Source of the DNA: Candidatus Thiodiazotropha endolucinida
GTDB lineage: Bacteria > Pseudomonadota > Gammaproteobacteria > Chromatiales > Chromatiaceae
Direction of reading: 5' to 3'
NCBI RefSeq assembly: GCF_001715975.1
Contig: NZ_MARB01000014.1
Span: forward strand, 1 to 64,000
Length of the DNA: 64,000 nt
A program made the position numbers and the translations under genes. Positions 25,616 to 34,709 of the stretch are shown in pieces. The notes beneath the pieces are model-generated. The model was given only the letters and a program-made list of their open reading frames with translations, ran no database searches and was not told where the DNA came from. Positions within the stretch are counted from its first letter, which is position 1. Every line of letters begins with the position of its first letter.

Positions 25616-27295
25616 ATGGCAACGACAGCAACCGAGACAAATACTGAGATTCAGGTAAAGCATCGTCTTCAGAATAATCCCACTTTACGTGTGATTGCTG
25701 TAATGGTGGGATTTGCCGCAAGCGTCGCCTTGGGAGTGGCAGTGGTGCTTTGGACCCAGAAGCCCAGTTACAGCCCGCTCTACGGCAACCTCGCCCACAA
25801 GGATGCTGTCGAGATAGCTCAGGCCTTACAGCAGGCCGGCATCAAGTATGAGATCGATCAGAGCAACGGCATCATCATGGTGCCCAGCAGTGACCTGCAG
25901 GAAGCGCGGATGAAACTTGCCGGCCAGGGATTGCCGCAATCGGGTTCCGCCGGCTTTGAGTTGATGCAGGAGGATACGGGGTTTTCCACCAGTCGTCTGG
26001 TCGAATCGGCTCGCTATCAACGCGCCATAGAAGGTGAACTGGCCCGCACCATTATGACCCTGACCAGTGTCGAGAGCGCCAGGGTCCACTTAGCGAATCC
26101 GAAGCAGTCGGTGTTTGTCCGCAAGCGTAAATTCCCCAGTGCATCGGTGGTGCTGAAACTCTATTCCGGACGAAACCTTGAGAAGGGACAGGTTGATGCA
26201 ATCACTCACCTGGTTGCCTCAAGTGTGCCGGAACTTGATGTCTCCAAGGTTACGGTGGTCGATCATAAGGGCCGTCTCTTGAGCAGCAAGGATGACTCAC
26301 GGGAAATGGGGTTGACCACAAGTCAGTTTGAGTATACCCGGGAACTTGAGAGTCACTACAAACAGCGTATCGAGGATATTCTTTCGCCCATGGTGGGTCG
26401 GGAAAACCTGCGTGCGGAAGTCACCGCGGACGTTGATTTCACCTATATCGAAAAAACCCAAGAGTATTTCAATCCGGATGCCACTGCGCTGCGTTCCGAG
26501 CAGCTCAATGAACAGTCATCTTTGTTGAATGAGGCTCAAGGAGTACCTGGCGCCTTATCCAACCAACCGCCGGCTGCCGCGACCTCGCCTCAAGTCACGG
26601 CTGGTGGCGCTAATGCCGAAGCCGGCGGCACACCTATCAACACCAGTAAAAGGGCAACCCGAAATTATGAGCTGGATAAGACGATCAGTCATACCCGACT
26701 GCCCACCAGTCGCCTGCGTCGGCTTTCTGTTGCGGTGGTTGTCAATCATCGCTACCGGACCGCAGAGGATGGAACGGTCGAAGTGATAGAACGTACTGCT
26801 GAAGAGATTACCCGGATCTCCACGCTGGTGAAGGAGGCGATCGGTTACGATCTCCAGCGCGGTGATAGTGTCCAGGTCGTCGATGAAGCCTTCTATGTGC
26901 CGGCACCGCCGGAACCACTACCGGAGGCTCCGATGTGGGAAGAGGCATGGTTTTGGGATATCGTACGACAGGTTGGTGGCGTTCTGCTGTTCCTGCTACT
27001 AATCTTTGGAGTATTGAAACCGACAATGACCCGTCTCACCAAACAGGTGGCGATCAGCCCCATGCCTGAAGGTGTGGCTGCGGCTGCAGGTGGCGCCACA
27101 GGAAGCCTCGAAGAAGGTGCTGTAGGCGAACCTGGCGGTATGATGGGCGCCCTGGCCGAGGATGATGCTTCCCTGCATCTTCCGGGGCCTCGCAGTTATG
27201 AGAAGACTCTGGATGCAGCTCGAAACATGATCGAGGAAGATCCGAAACGAGTGGCGCAGGTCGTTCGGAAGTGGATTGCAGAAGATGGCAGATAA
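25616..27295 (+). CDS. fliF: Flagellar MS-ring protein FliF
   Basis: 559-residue inner-membrane MS-ring subunit. It has an N-terminal membrane helix (about 23-45), two ring-building motifs with YSPLYGNLAHKDAVEIAQAL and ARVHLANPKQSVFVR, a low-complexity Ala/Pro/Gly loop near 310-345, a second membrane helix (about 450-470, VGGVLLFLLLIFGVL) and the cytoplasmic tail that binds FliG. The length is normal. It overlaps fliG by 11 bases. Confidence 0.95.
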   Translation: MATTATETNTEIQVKHRLQNNPTLRVIAVMVGFAASVALGVAVVLWTQKPSYSPLYGNLAHKDAVEIAQALQQAGIKYEIDQSNGIIMVPSSDLQEARMKLAGQGLPQSGSAGFELMQEDTGFSTSRLVESARYQRAIEGELARTIMTLTSVESARVHLANPKQSVFVRKRKFPSASVVLKLYSGRNLEKGQVDAITHLVASSVPELDVSKVTVVDHKGRLLSSKDDSREMGLTTSQFEYTRELESHYKQRIEDILSPMVGRENLRAEVTADVDFTYIEKTQEYFNPDATALRSEQLNEQSSLLNEAQGVPGALSNQPPAAATSPQVTAGGANAEAGGTPINTSKRATRNYELDKTISHTRLPTSRLRRLSVAVVVNHRYRTAEDGTVEVIERTAEEITRISTLVKEAIGYDLQRGDSVQVVDEAFYVPAPPEPLPEAPMWEEAWFWDIVRQVGGVLLFLLLIFGVLKPTMTRLTKQVAISPMPEGVAAAAGGATGSLEEGAVGEPGGMMGALAEDDASLHLPGPRSYEKTLDAARNMIEEDPKRVAQVVRKWIAEDGR

Positions 27296-28337
27296 TCAGG
27301 TAGCAGATTCGAAAGCGGTAGCAACCGAAGAAAACAGCGAAGTCGCTAAGATTGGCGGCGTCTCGCGTGCAGCTATTTTGTTACTGGCGCTCGGGGAGAA
27401 GGATGCCGCTGAGCTGTTGCGGCATATGGGTCCGAAAGAGGTGCAGGATGTCGGCCTCGCCATGGCGACTTTGACCGATGTCTCCACCGATCAGATGGAA
27501 GGCGTGATGCGACACTTTGTCTCGACCCTGGAGAAGCAGACGGCATTGGGGCTTGGCTCTGACGAATATATCCGCACCATGCTCAACAGCGCATTGGGCG
27601 AAGACAAGGCGGGTGGGGTGATAGACAGGATACTGCTCGGACGTAACAGCAAGGGACTCGAACAACTGAAGTGGATGGATCCCAGGGGAATCGCAGAACT
27701 TATCCGTCTCGAGCATCCGCAAATCATCGCTATAGTACTCTCATTTCTGGAATCGGATCAGGCGGCCCAGGTTGTCAGCCAGTTTCCTGAGCGGGTGCGC
27801 ACGGACGTGATCATGCGGATTGCGACCTTGGACGGCATTCAGCCTGCTGCACTGCAGGAACTCGACGAGATTCTTGAAAAACAGTTTTCCGGCGCCACCA
27901 ATGTTAAATCCTCCAATTTAGGTGGTGTTAAAACAGCCGCGGAAATACTCAACATGCTGGATGGTGCGGTGGAAAGCAAATTGATGGAAGAGATCATTGA
28001 AGTCGATAGCGACCTGGGACAGGAGCTTCAGGACAATATGTTCGTCTTCGAGAATCTCATCGATGTGGATGATCGCGGCATCCAGAGCCTATTGCGAGAA
28101 GTCAGTACGGAACAGTTGCTATTGGCCCTGCGCGGCGCAGATGAAGCGTTGAAAGAGAAGATATTCAAGAACATGTCCAAACGTGCGGCTGAAATGTTGA
28201 AGGATGATCTCGAGGCAGCCGCGCCCGCTAAGCTGAGCGATGTCGAATCCGCCCAGAAAGAGATACTGGTGGTGGCACGCCGTCTGGCGGATGCCGGTGA
28301 GATAATGCTCGGAGGCGGTGGTGAAGAGTTCGTCTAG
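27285..28337 (+). CDS. fliG: Flagellar motor switch protein FliG
   Basis: 350-residue rotor protein linking FliF to FliM and to the stator. The N-terminal FliF-binding part, the middle EHPQIIAIVLSFL motif and the C-terminal torque helix region with VDDRGIQSLLREVSTEQLLLALRGA and LKEKIFKNMSKRAA are all present. The ATG at 27285 lies inside the end of fliF. Confidence 0.96.
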   Translation: MADNQVADSKAVATEENSEVAKIGGVSRAAILLLALGEKDAAELLRHMGPKEVQDVGLAMATLTDVSTDQMEGVMRHFVSTLEKQTALGLGSDEYIRTMLNSALGEDKAGGVIDRILLGRNSKGLEQLKWMDPRGIAELIRLEHPQIIAIVLSFLESDQAAQVVSQFPERVRTDVIMRIATLDGIQPAALQELDEILEKQFSGATNVKSSNLGGVKTAAEILNMLDGAVESKLMEEIIEVDSDLGQELQDNMFVFENLIDVDDRGIQSLLREVSTEQLLLALRGADEALKEKIFKNMSKRAAEMLKDDLEAAAPAKLSDVESAQKEILVVARRLADAGEIMLGGGGEEFV

Positions 28338-29001
28338 ATCAGACAAGGATTCCGACCTTGATCAGGTCATGCAGTGGTTGCCACCTGAAATGAGTGATGG
28401 CAGGGTGGGGACACCGCGAACCTTACAGCCACCTGGTGCACCTCCTACGGCAGGTGAACTGGAGCAACTTCAAAAACAGGCCTATGAGGAGGGTTTCGAG
28501 AAGGGTAAACAAGAGGGGTTTGAATTCGGTCACAAGGAGGGGCTGGCACAAGCCAAACGCGATATCCAACACTACACCGCTCACCTCAACAAGTTGCTTT
28601 CCCATTTCGAACAGCCATTGCGGGACTTGGATGACCAAGTCGAGAAGGAGTTGCTGAGTCTGGTTATCGCAATCGTCAAGCAGCTCCTGCGACGTGAGGT
28701 GAAGAGTGATCCGAATCTGATCGTCGGTGTGGTCCGTGAAGCGCTCTCAGTTTTACCTGTCTCTTCCAATAATGTGCGATTATTGCTTCATCCGGAAGAT
28801 GCAGAGCTAATTCGTGAAGTCTATGCATTGGGGGACAACGAAGTGGGTTGGAGTCTGATCGAGGACCCGGTCATCAATCGTGGCGGGTGCAAAGTGGTCA
28901 CCGACACTTCGCAGATCGATGGTACCCTCGAATCCCGCCTTACCACGCTTATTGCCCCGTTGCTGGCGAGCACCCGGGCCGTAGACAGTCAAAATGAGTA
29001 A
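28318..29001 (+). CDS. fliH: Flagellar assembly protein FliH
   Basis: 227 residues. This is the cytoplasmic regulator of the FliI export ATPase. A GxxxG-rich stretch (EEGFEKGKQEGFEFGHKEGL, about 58-77) is characteristic of FliH stalk helices. The C-terminal V-ATPase-E-like domain ends near 225. The start is GTG inside the fliG 3' end (20-base overlap). A GTG one codon later is equally possible. Confidence 0.9.
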   Translation: MVKSSSRSDKDSDLDQVMQWLPPEMSDGRVGTPRTLQPPGAPPTAGELEQLQKQAYEEGFEKGKQEGFEFGHKEGLAQAKRDIQHYTAHLNKLLSHFEQPLRDLDDQVEKELLSLVIAIVKQLLRREVKSDPNLIVGVVREALSVLPVSSNNVRLLLHPEDAELIREVYALGDNEVGWSLIEDPVINRGGCKVVTDTSQIDGTLESRLTTLIAPLLASTRAVDSQNE

Positions 29002-29007
29002 TCATCA

Positions 29008-30423
29008 ATGACAACAGATTCCATCGTGACCCAGCGTCAGGCGAACCTGGCAGAAAGACTGCGTCAGTACCAGGATCGCCTGGGGGACGACCGCGGCTTG
29101 GTGGTAGAGGGCCGCCTAACCCGTATGGTCGGTTTGACACTGGAAGCAATCGGTTGCCGTGCAGCCATCGGCGGACAGTGTGACGTGGTGAGCAGCAACG
29201 GAACCCATATCGAAGCAGAGGTTGTCGGATTCGGCGAGGAGAGTCTCTATCTGATGCCAACCGGTGACATCCAGGGCCTGGAGCAGGGAGCCAGAGTCAT
29301 CCCCACAGGGCGGGTATGTGAAGCTGTTGTCGGAGAACAACTCCTCGGACGCGTCATTGATGGTGCCGGCAAGCCCTTGGACGGACTCGGTACCATTCAC
29401 AACGATGAGCGTCGCCCGCTGACCGGGACTTCATTCAATCCCCTGGCGAGAACCCCAATCCGCGAACCCCTGGATGTTGGTGTCCGTGCCATCAATGCCC
29501 TTCTCAGTGTCGGACGTGGCCAGCGTTTGGGGCTGTTCGCCGGTTCCGGTGTCGGTAAGAGTGTTTTGCTGGGGATGATGACACGCTATACCAATGCAGA
29601 TGTCACGGTAGTGGCATTGATTGGAGAACGTGGCCGTGAAGTAAAGGAGTTTGTAGAGAATATTCTCGGCAAGGAGGGCCTGAAACGGGCAGTGGTGGTC
29701 GCAGTGCCTGCCGACAATCCACCCCTGCGGCGTATGCATGGTGCAATGTTGGCGACCAGTATTGCAGAAAGTTTTCGCGAGCAGGGCAAGCATGTTTTGT
29801 TGCTGATGGACTCCTTGACGCGCTTTGCTCAGGCACAACGGGAGATTGCGCTCGCGATTCATGAGCCTCCGGCGACAAAGGGTTATCCACCCTCTGTATT
29901 TGCCAAAATGCCACAGTTGGTGGAAAGGGCCGGGAACGGGGATAAAGGCGGTGGATCGATTACTGCCTTTTATACAGTACTGACTGAAGGTGACGACCAA
30001 AATGATCCGATTGCGGATGCTGCCCGGGCGATACTCGATGGACATATCGTATTATCCCGTCGTTTGGCCGATGCAGGACACTATCCCGCAATTGATATCG
30101 AGGCCTCAATCAGCCGGGCAATGAACGATGTCACCAGCTATAGCCATCAGGATGCCGCGCGTTCGTTTAAACATCTATACTCTATATATCAACAGAACAG
30201 AGATTTGATCAGTGTTGGCGCCTATGAGGCTGGTAGCGATGAACAGATCGATATTGCAATTTCTGCAATGCCGGCATTAAGCCAATTTCTTCGTCAGGAT
30301 ATGAATACCAGGGTTACACTCGAGCAGAGCATGCAGGATCTAGAATCCCTGTTTCCCGCTGAAGATGTCGATGATATAGAGATACCTGAAGGGCTCAATC
30401 TACCTCAAACCATCGAACAATAA
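29008..30423 (+). CDS. fliI: Flagellum-specific export ATPase FliI
   Basis: 471-residue hexameric ATPase of flagellar type III export. Walker [12 protein letters not shown], Walker [19 protein letters not shown] and the [18 protein letters not shown] motif are present. The N-terminal barrel and the C-terminal [17 protein letters not shown] region are complete. It lies six bases after fliH. Confidence 0.97.
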   Translation: MTTDSIVTQRQANLAERLRQYQDRLGDDRGLVVEGRLTRMVGLTLEAIGCRAAIGGQCDVVSSNGTHIEAEVVGFGEESLYLMPTGDIQGLEQGARVIPTGRVCEAVVGEQLLGRVIDGAGKPLDGLGTIHNDERRPLTGTSFNPLARTPIREPLDVGVRAINALLSVGRGQRLGLFAGSGVGKSVLLGMMTRYTNADVTVVALIGERGREVKEFVENILGKEGLKRAVVVAVPADNPPLRRMHGAMLATSIAESFREQGKHVLLLMDSLTRFAQAQREIALAIHEPPATKGYPPSVFAKMPQLVERAGNGDKGGGSITAFYTVLTEGDDQNDPIADAARAILDGHIVLSRRLADAGHYPAIDIEASISRAMNDVTSYSHQDAARSFKHLYSIYQQNRDLISVGAYEAGSDEQIDIAISAMPALSQFLRQDMNTRVTLEQSMQDLESLFPAEDVDDIEIPEGLNLPQTIEQ

Positions 30424-30438
30424 TTGGATATTCAGAAT

Positions 30439-30870
30439 ATGTCACCATCAAAACGACTCAAGCCGGTTCAGCGTTTCGCTCACTCAAAAGAGCAGAAAGC
30501 CGCGCGTATGATGGGACAGGCTAAGAAGAGTCTGCAACAGGAAGAAGCAAAGCTGGAACAGCTTAAATTATACCATCAGGAGTATCTGGAACGCTTTAAG
30601 AAAATGGCCGGAGAGGGCATGAATGCGACTCAATTACAGGAGTATCGGGCCTTTCTCGCCAAGCTGGATGAGGCGATCAACCAGCAGCAGGAGGTGGTGG
30701 TGGCAGCGAGCGTCATCAACCATAGTAGTACAAGGAACTTCTGGAAGAAAAAGCATAGCCGCACTCAAGCTTTAAACAAAGCCGTTGATAATTTTCGGAA
30801 ACAGGAACGAAAGATTGCCGACAAACTGGAACAAAAAGAGAATGATGATCATTCACAAAGGGAAAAGTAG
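30439..30870 (+). CDS. fliJ: Flagellar export chaperone FliJ
   Basis: 143-residue, highly charged coiled-coil protein, the central stalk of the FliHIJ ATPase complex. Sequence similarity in FliJ is always low. Identity rests on the MSPSKRLKPVQRFAHSKEQKAARMMGQA start, the two-helix coiled coil and the position after fliI. The ATG at 30439 is preferred to a TTG five codons upstream that directly follows the fliI stop. Confidence 0.88.
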   Translation: MSPSKRLKPVQRFAHSKEQKAARMMGQAKKSLQQEEAKLEQLKLYHQEYLERFKKMAGEGMNATQLQEYRAFLAKLDEAINQQQEVVVAASVINHSSTRNFWKKKHSRTQALNKAVDNFRKQERKIADKLEQKENDDHSQREK

Positions 30871-30875
30871 TTCTT

Positions 30876-30901
30876 TACCTGCTTAGGAAAAACAGCAGGT
30901 A
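30876..30901 (+). terminator. Hairpin after fliJ
   Basis: TACCTGC (30876-30882) and GCAGGTA (30895-30901) pair over a 12-base loop directly after the fliJ stop. There is no T run, so it could stabilise the mRNA end rather than terminate. Confidence 0.35.
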
Positions 30902-31079
30902 GGATCCATGTGCCGTGCTTGGATTAGGTCAATAGTTAATTCTGATTTGTCCCCCGCCATCCTAAATAAAACACTGTTTCGACAATACTAATCAACTGGT
31001 CATCAGATGATCTGTTAGAATCCTATAGAGGCATACTCTCAGAAATCTGTTTTTAATCAGTAGGAAATGAGGTGGAAGC

Positions 31080-31145
31080 ATGCAGGGAACGGGATTTATA
31101 AATAGGATTAACCGGTATCTGTGCGGTTTTCTGGTATTTACTTAG
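31080..31145 (+). CDS. Possible 21-codon upstream ORF
   Basis: ATG at 31080 follows a strong GAGGTGG site at ideal spacing. The frame encodes MQGTGFINRINRYLCGFLVF plus Thr and stops at 31143-31145, 13 bases before the EAL-HDOD start. It could be a leader peptide coupled to that gene, or chance. No homologue is known to me. Confidence 0.3.
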   Translation: MQGTGFINRINRYLCGFLVFT

Positions 31146-31158
31146 GGTTACAGGACCG

Positions 31159-32400
31159 ATGAACGAAATTACCGGCACTTCACAGCCAGTATTACCAGTA
31201 GGGATAAGCCGGGTTGGTCGTCAACCGATTCTGGATCGACATCTTAACATCTACGGTTATGAACTCCTCTATCGCTCTGACGAGGCCTTTTGTGAAACGG
31301 GCTTCGATGGCGATCTCGCAACTGCGCGTACAGTACTGGACAGCTTTTTGGAATTTGGCTTACATCGCCTGGTGGGCCCGCATCAGGTTTTTATCAATAT
31401 GACCCGTGCCTTCTTTACCGAACTGCAGCCACTGCCTATTGACAAGTCTCGTCTTGTCATTGAGGTTCTTGAGGATATAGAGCCTACGGCTGATGTTATA
31501 AACGGAGTGAGCAGACTGCATGCTGAAGGATACACCATCGCACTGGATGACTTTAGATTTGAACCACGCTGGAATCCTCTTCTGCCCCATTGCAGCATCG
31601 TCAAGGTTGATATTCTCCATCTTGATATCGATGCCTATCAGAAACAGATACATGAACTCAAGTCGATGGGATTGACGCTGCTAGCCGAAAAAGTTGAAAC
31701 ACGGGAAGATTTCGATCGCGTGAAGATGCTCGGATTCGACCTTTTCCAAGGCTATTTTTTCGCCAAACCGCAAATAGTGACAACCTCGAGGTTATCCAGC
31801 AACAAGAATATCGTGTTGCAGATGATCGCAAAAATCAATGACCAGAATGCCGATATCGATGAGATAGCATCGTTGATAGAACTCGATGCAAACCTGAGTT
31901 TCAAAGTACTGCGCTTCATCAACTCCGCCGCGATCAGTTTCCCTAAAAAGGTGACCTCCATACATCAGGCCGTAATCTATGTCGGTATGCACAGGTTACG
32001 TGCATGGTCGACACTGTTTATTATGGCTGGCATGGATAATTTCTCTCCGGAGCTGATAACCACCAGTCTGGTACGGGCGGAGGTATGTAAATCACATGTC
32101 ACTGAATTGAAGTTGGGAGACCCTGAAAGTGCATATACAGTTGGTCTGTTGTCCACATTGGACGCCATGCTTCCCCTGTCTATGCAAGAACTCGTCATTG
32201 AACTTCCACTGCCTGAACAGATGATCGAGGCACTCAAGGAACGTAGCGGTCCCTATGCAATGAGTCTACAGTGCGCCATTGACCTGGAGGAGTGCCAATG
32301 GCTGACTGAAGCGGCACAATCCATGTCGGTTGAGCGTTTGAATAGCTTGTACGTAAAGGCTTTGGAACGTGTCGAGATGATACGCGGGGAGTTTGCATAG
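31159..32400 (+). CDS. EAL-HDOD signalling protein (YuxH type)
   Basis: 413 residues with an N-terminal EAL fold (about 15-205) and a C-terminal HDOD domain (about 215-400). The EAL tripeptide is YELLYR (ELL), while VFINM, VIEVLE, LDDF, KVD, AEKVE and LFQGYFF remain. This pattern is usual in this family, whose members mostly act as cyclic di-GMP or protein-binding effectors rather than active phosphodiesterases (for example CdgJ in Vibrio motility). It follows the flagellar operon, which fits a motility role by inference. Confidence 0.87.
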   Translation: MNEITGTSQPVLPVGISRVGRQPILDRHLNIYGYELLYRSDEAFCETGFDGDLATARTVLDSFLEFGLHRLVGPHQVFINMTRAFFTELQPLPIDKSRLVIEVLEDIEPTADVINGVSRLHAEGYTIALDDFRFEPRWNPLLPHCSIVKVDILHLDIDAYQKQIHELKSMGLTLLAEKVETREDFDRVKMLGFDLFQGYFFAKPQIVTTSRLSSNKNIVLQMIAKINDQNADIDEIASLIELDANLSFKVLRFINSAAISFPKKVTSIHQAVIYVGMHRLRAWSTLFIMAGMDNFSPELITTSLVRAEVCKSHVTELKLGDPESAYTVGLLSTLDAMLPLSMQELVIELPLPEQMIEALKERSGPYAMSLQCAIDLEECQWLTEAAQSMSVERLNSLYVKALERVEMIRGEFA

Positions 32401-32461
32401 CGAGTGCTGACCATGCCGTATATAAATATACAGCTCAGAATGACCGGCTGATAATGTTTCA

Positions 32462-32495
32462 TGTCTTACCCTGTCCTGCCGACCAGGGTAGACAT
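32462..32495. terminator. Hairpin between convergent genes
   Basis: TACCCTG (32467-32473) and CAGGGTA (32484-32490) form a stem extended by TGTC/GACA with one bulge. It lies between the EAL-HDOD gene and the convergent secreted-peptide gene. There is no T run on either strand. Confidence 0.4.
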
Positions 32496-32509
32496 TTCGA
32501 ATAAGAAAT

Positions 32510-32785
32510 TTAGGGTATGACGACGCCGTGGATCGGGCCGGATGGTGTATGGCAGACGCAGTAGTCACCAACATTGGCCGCACGACCCATGGGACAGACA
32601 CCGGAATAGATAGCGCATTTACGGCTGCGTTGATTATTATTTGCAGGATGACTGCTGTATTGCTTTATCTGCGAGGACGTTGTAGTGGCCTGCTTCTGTT
32701 GTTGTGCGGTACCATCTTCCGCATACAGATGCAGGGACGATAGCAGCAACAGCATAACTGTAATTCGTAGTATCACACTTCTCAT
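32510..32785 (-). CDS. Small secreted Cys-rich protein
   Basis: 91-residue preprotein. A signal peptide (about 1-22, ending LYA), a Gln/Thr/Ser-rich linker (25-52) and a compact C-terminus with Cys57, Cys64, Cys76 and Cys78 (C-x6-C-x11-C-x-C) ending in CHTPSGPIHGVVIP. Two disulfides or a metal site are possible. Similar short exported proteins with a Gly/Pro-rich final turn occur in proteobacteria, but I know of no assigned function. Confidence 0.6.
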   Translation of the reverse strand: MRSVILRITVMLLLLSSLHLYAEDGTAQQQKQATTTSSQIKQYSSHPANNNQRSRKCAIYSGVCPMGRAANVGDYCVCHTPSGPIHGVVIP

Positions 32786-32833
32786 TTTTGACTTCCTCTG
32801 TTTTTCGGAAACGACGGATTCCGTATTGGTTGA

Positions 32834-33127
32834 TCATAAGCCATCATCATAGCCCGGTGGCAGTTTACCTGAGAGCAGGTAGGCAAAGGCAATTACCTCT
32901 GCCACTGCCCGGTAGAGCGATTCGGGTATCTCATCGCCCAGTGGGATTTGAGCCAGCAGAGCAGCCAACTCCGCATCTTCATGCAGGGGGATGGCATGCT
33001 CATCCGCCAAGGCAAGAATTCTATCCGCCAACTCTCCACGTCCTTTCGCGGTTAGACGGGGTGCATTTTCCCCGTCATATTTCAAGGCGATGGCAAGGTC
33101 CGGGTCTTTGGCTTGATAATCGGTCAT
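32834..33127 (-). CDS. FlhB C-terminal-domain-like protein (FhlB)
   Basis: 97-residue homologue of the cytoplasmic domain of FlhB (EscU/YscU/FlhB export switch), lacking the membrane part. It has AIALKYDGENAPRLTAKGRGELADRI and IPLHEDAELAALLAQIPLGDEIPESLYRAVAEVIAFAY, but not the autocleaving NPTH motif. It probably assists or modulates flagellar export. The ATG overlaps the fliK-like stop (ATGA), so the two are made together. Confidence 0.88.
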   Translation of the reverse strand: MTDYQAKDPDLAIALKYDGENAPRLTAKGRGELADRILALADEHAIPLHEDAELAALLAQIPLGDEIPESLYRAVAEVIAFAYLLSGKLPPGYDDGL

Positions 33128-34296
33128 ACTTTCTCGTTCAATAGCGCCTGCTCGCTGGGTAGTTCGTTTTCAATCTCGGCGATTCCTTGAAAGGCATCCA
33201 GCTTATTGACCTCCAGGCCCGTTGACTCCAGGCTGGCACGAAGTCTGCCGAGGTGCTGATTGACCAAACTCGCCGTACCCGGCTTTTCAGACCAGATGGT
33301 CGTCGATAGTTTTTCTCCGAAAAGTGACAACCTTACTCTCATAGGGCCAAGGGATGGCAGATTCATATGTAGCGTGAGACTCCACATGAACTCCGTTTCA
33401 GTGCCTTTCCTTACAGCGTCGCGACTGATTCTGAAATGAAACAGATCGAAACCTCCTTCCTGGCGAATGGGGAGTTCAAATTGCCAAACCTGTCTTGTTG
33501 TATCCTCGGTTGGCAGGGAACTAAGTTGATTTGTCTGAATTCGCGCAATTGCGCCATCCAAATGCTTGAACAGATCGAGCAACAGCCTGGTGGTTGGATT
33601 TGTCTCCTGCGCTGTGGGTGGTGGAGTCACTGGGGGTGACTGCGCCGGGTTTATTAATGGTTGTTGAAATGTCAGCGCTTGATTGATCTGGCTTCCAGGA
33701 TTACCGATCAATGGTTTTATCAGTCCGATAAGACGCAGCAGGTTTAGTTTGAGATCTCTGCCGTTTATCTGATGGTTGATCAAGCGGGCCTCTGTTTGAG
33801 TCCCACTCAGTTGCATTGCTTGAACCAGCTGGGTCTTGAAGCCGGGGTCTTGTATCGGCATGACTCTGGTCAAAATGCTCTGCACAGCCTGTTTGACCGC
33901 CGGTGGTAGCTGATTGGTGCGGGTTGAGTCGGCTGTTACCTGGGTCAGGTGCTTAAACAGCTGGGGCAAAGGCTGTTGTCGGGGCATCACCTGTTTCAGC
34001 GCGGCTGACTTCATCTGTTCCAGACTGGGGAGAGTGAGCACCCGTAACTCAGGGAGATTACCTGTTTTCTCTACCTGGAGGGTCAAGGTCTGGCCGGTGG
34101 GTACTCTCAGGGTGGTTTGGGCGATCAGCCGTGTAACCCCGATCTGAAGCCGAATCGTACCGTTGATATTTTCACTCAGCGCAGTACCCCTTAATATCTG
34201 CCCAGGCTGAAGTTGCTCTAAAAGGGACTTGCCAGGCTCGATTGTCGGTAGTGGCAGTACGATTTTGCTACCGGATATCTCCATATTAAAATCCAT
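33124..34296 (-). CDS. fliK: FliK-like hook-length control protein
   Basis: 390 residues, Gln/Thr/Pro-rich, with an N-terminal OB-like segment (GTIRLQIGVTRLIAQTTLRVPTGQTLTLQVEK), a disordered central stretch near 200-230 and a FliK-type C-terminal domain (about 260-385) containing QFELPIRQEGGFDLFHFRI and PMRVRLSLFGEKLSTTIWSE. FliK is the secreted ruler that makes FlhB change substrate. Here it pairs with FhlB and lies on the opposite strand from fliE-J. It could be a second FliK paralogue, since a canonical fliKLMNOPQR cluster is not in the window. Confidence 0.78.
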   Translation of the reverse strand: MDFNMEISGSKIVLPLPTIEPGKSLLEQLQPGQILRGTALSENINGTIRLQIGVTRLIAQTTLRVPTGQTLTLQVEKTGNLPELRVLTLPSLEQMKSAALKQVMPRQQPLPQLFKHLTQVTADSTRTNQLPPAVKQAVQSILTRVMPIQDPGFKTQLVQAMQLSGTQTEARLINHQINGRDLKLNLLRLIGLIKPLIGNPGSQINQALTFQQPLINPAQSPPVTPPPTAQETNPTTRLLLDLFKHLDGAIARIQTNQLSSLPTEDTTRQVWQFELPIRQEGGFDLFHFRISRDAVRKGTETEFMWSLTLHMNLPSLGPMRVRLSLFGEKLSTTIWSEKPGTASLVNQHLGRLRASLESTGLEVNKLDAFQGIAEIENELPSEQALLNEKV

Positions 34297-34518
34297 TCAT
34301 ATCCCAGAGTGGGTGGCGGCCTGGCATAGTTTGATTATTTTTGCCTTGGTGATGGGGGGCAGATGATGAAGAAAAGGCCGCAGACGAGCGCCAATCACCG
34401 CAAGGGATCGCTAATGTTTGACAATGTGTATGGTTACCGCTCAATTCAGCTCCCGATGTAGTCGGTCTGTGCAGGAAATCAGATAATTTATGGCCATTTA
34501 CGGTGATTAGCGTCTATT

Positions 34519-34543
34519 TGCTGTAAAACAGCAGATCTTTTTT
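34519..34543 (+). terminator. Rho-independent-type hairpin in an intergenic region
   Basis: TGCTGT-AAA-ACAGCA followed by GATC and six T residues. It points along the plus strand, yet no plus-strand gene precedes it between the divergent fliK-like and pentapeptide genes. This suggests a short untranslated transcript or a terminator shielding the next promoter. Confidence 0.45.
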
Positions 34544-34623
34544 CATTGCCTGACTCAGCATTAACAGGCCTGACCCAGCCTCTCGGTGGAGATCCAATAG
34601 CTATTGACGGATCATACCTTGTT

Positions 34624-34640
34624 TTGGGCCGGGGCTTGCT
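34624..34640 (+). promoter_or_regulatory. Possible sigma-54 promoter of the pentapeptide gene
   Basis: TTGGGCCGGGGCTTGCT has GG (34626-34627) and GC (34638-34639) 10 bases apart and a good TTGC, but lacks the CAC of the -24 element. It lies about 70-90 bases before the likely start. Confidence 0.35.
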
Positions 34641-34709
34641 AACATTATATGCGAGCGGACTCGATGGTGTTCATTTCTTTCCCATTTGGCCGATAGGGTA
34701 GGTGTCACA

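Larger units (their letters stand above)
34297..34709. other. Divergent intergenic region with hairpin and promoter-like sites
   Basis: About 400 bases between the fliK-like gene and the pentapeptide gene. It contains no ORF of note. A hairpin with a T run (34519-34543) and a GG-N10-GC site (34626-34639) are listed separately. A TTGACA near 34419 could start a short plus-strand transcript ending at that hairpin, but its -10 is poor. Confidence 0.4.

Noticed and set aside
6277-30423. Relationship of V-ATPase subunits A/B and FliI as a recent duplication
   Set aside because: Both carry RecA-type ATPase folds, but each matches its own deep family in length and motifs, so there is no sign of recent copying.
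30964-30990. Sigma-28 type promoter before the EAL-HDOD gene
   Set aside because: A TAAA is present but the GCCGATAA-like element is at the wrong spacing and has several mismatches.
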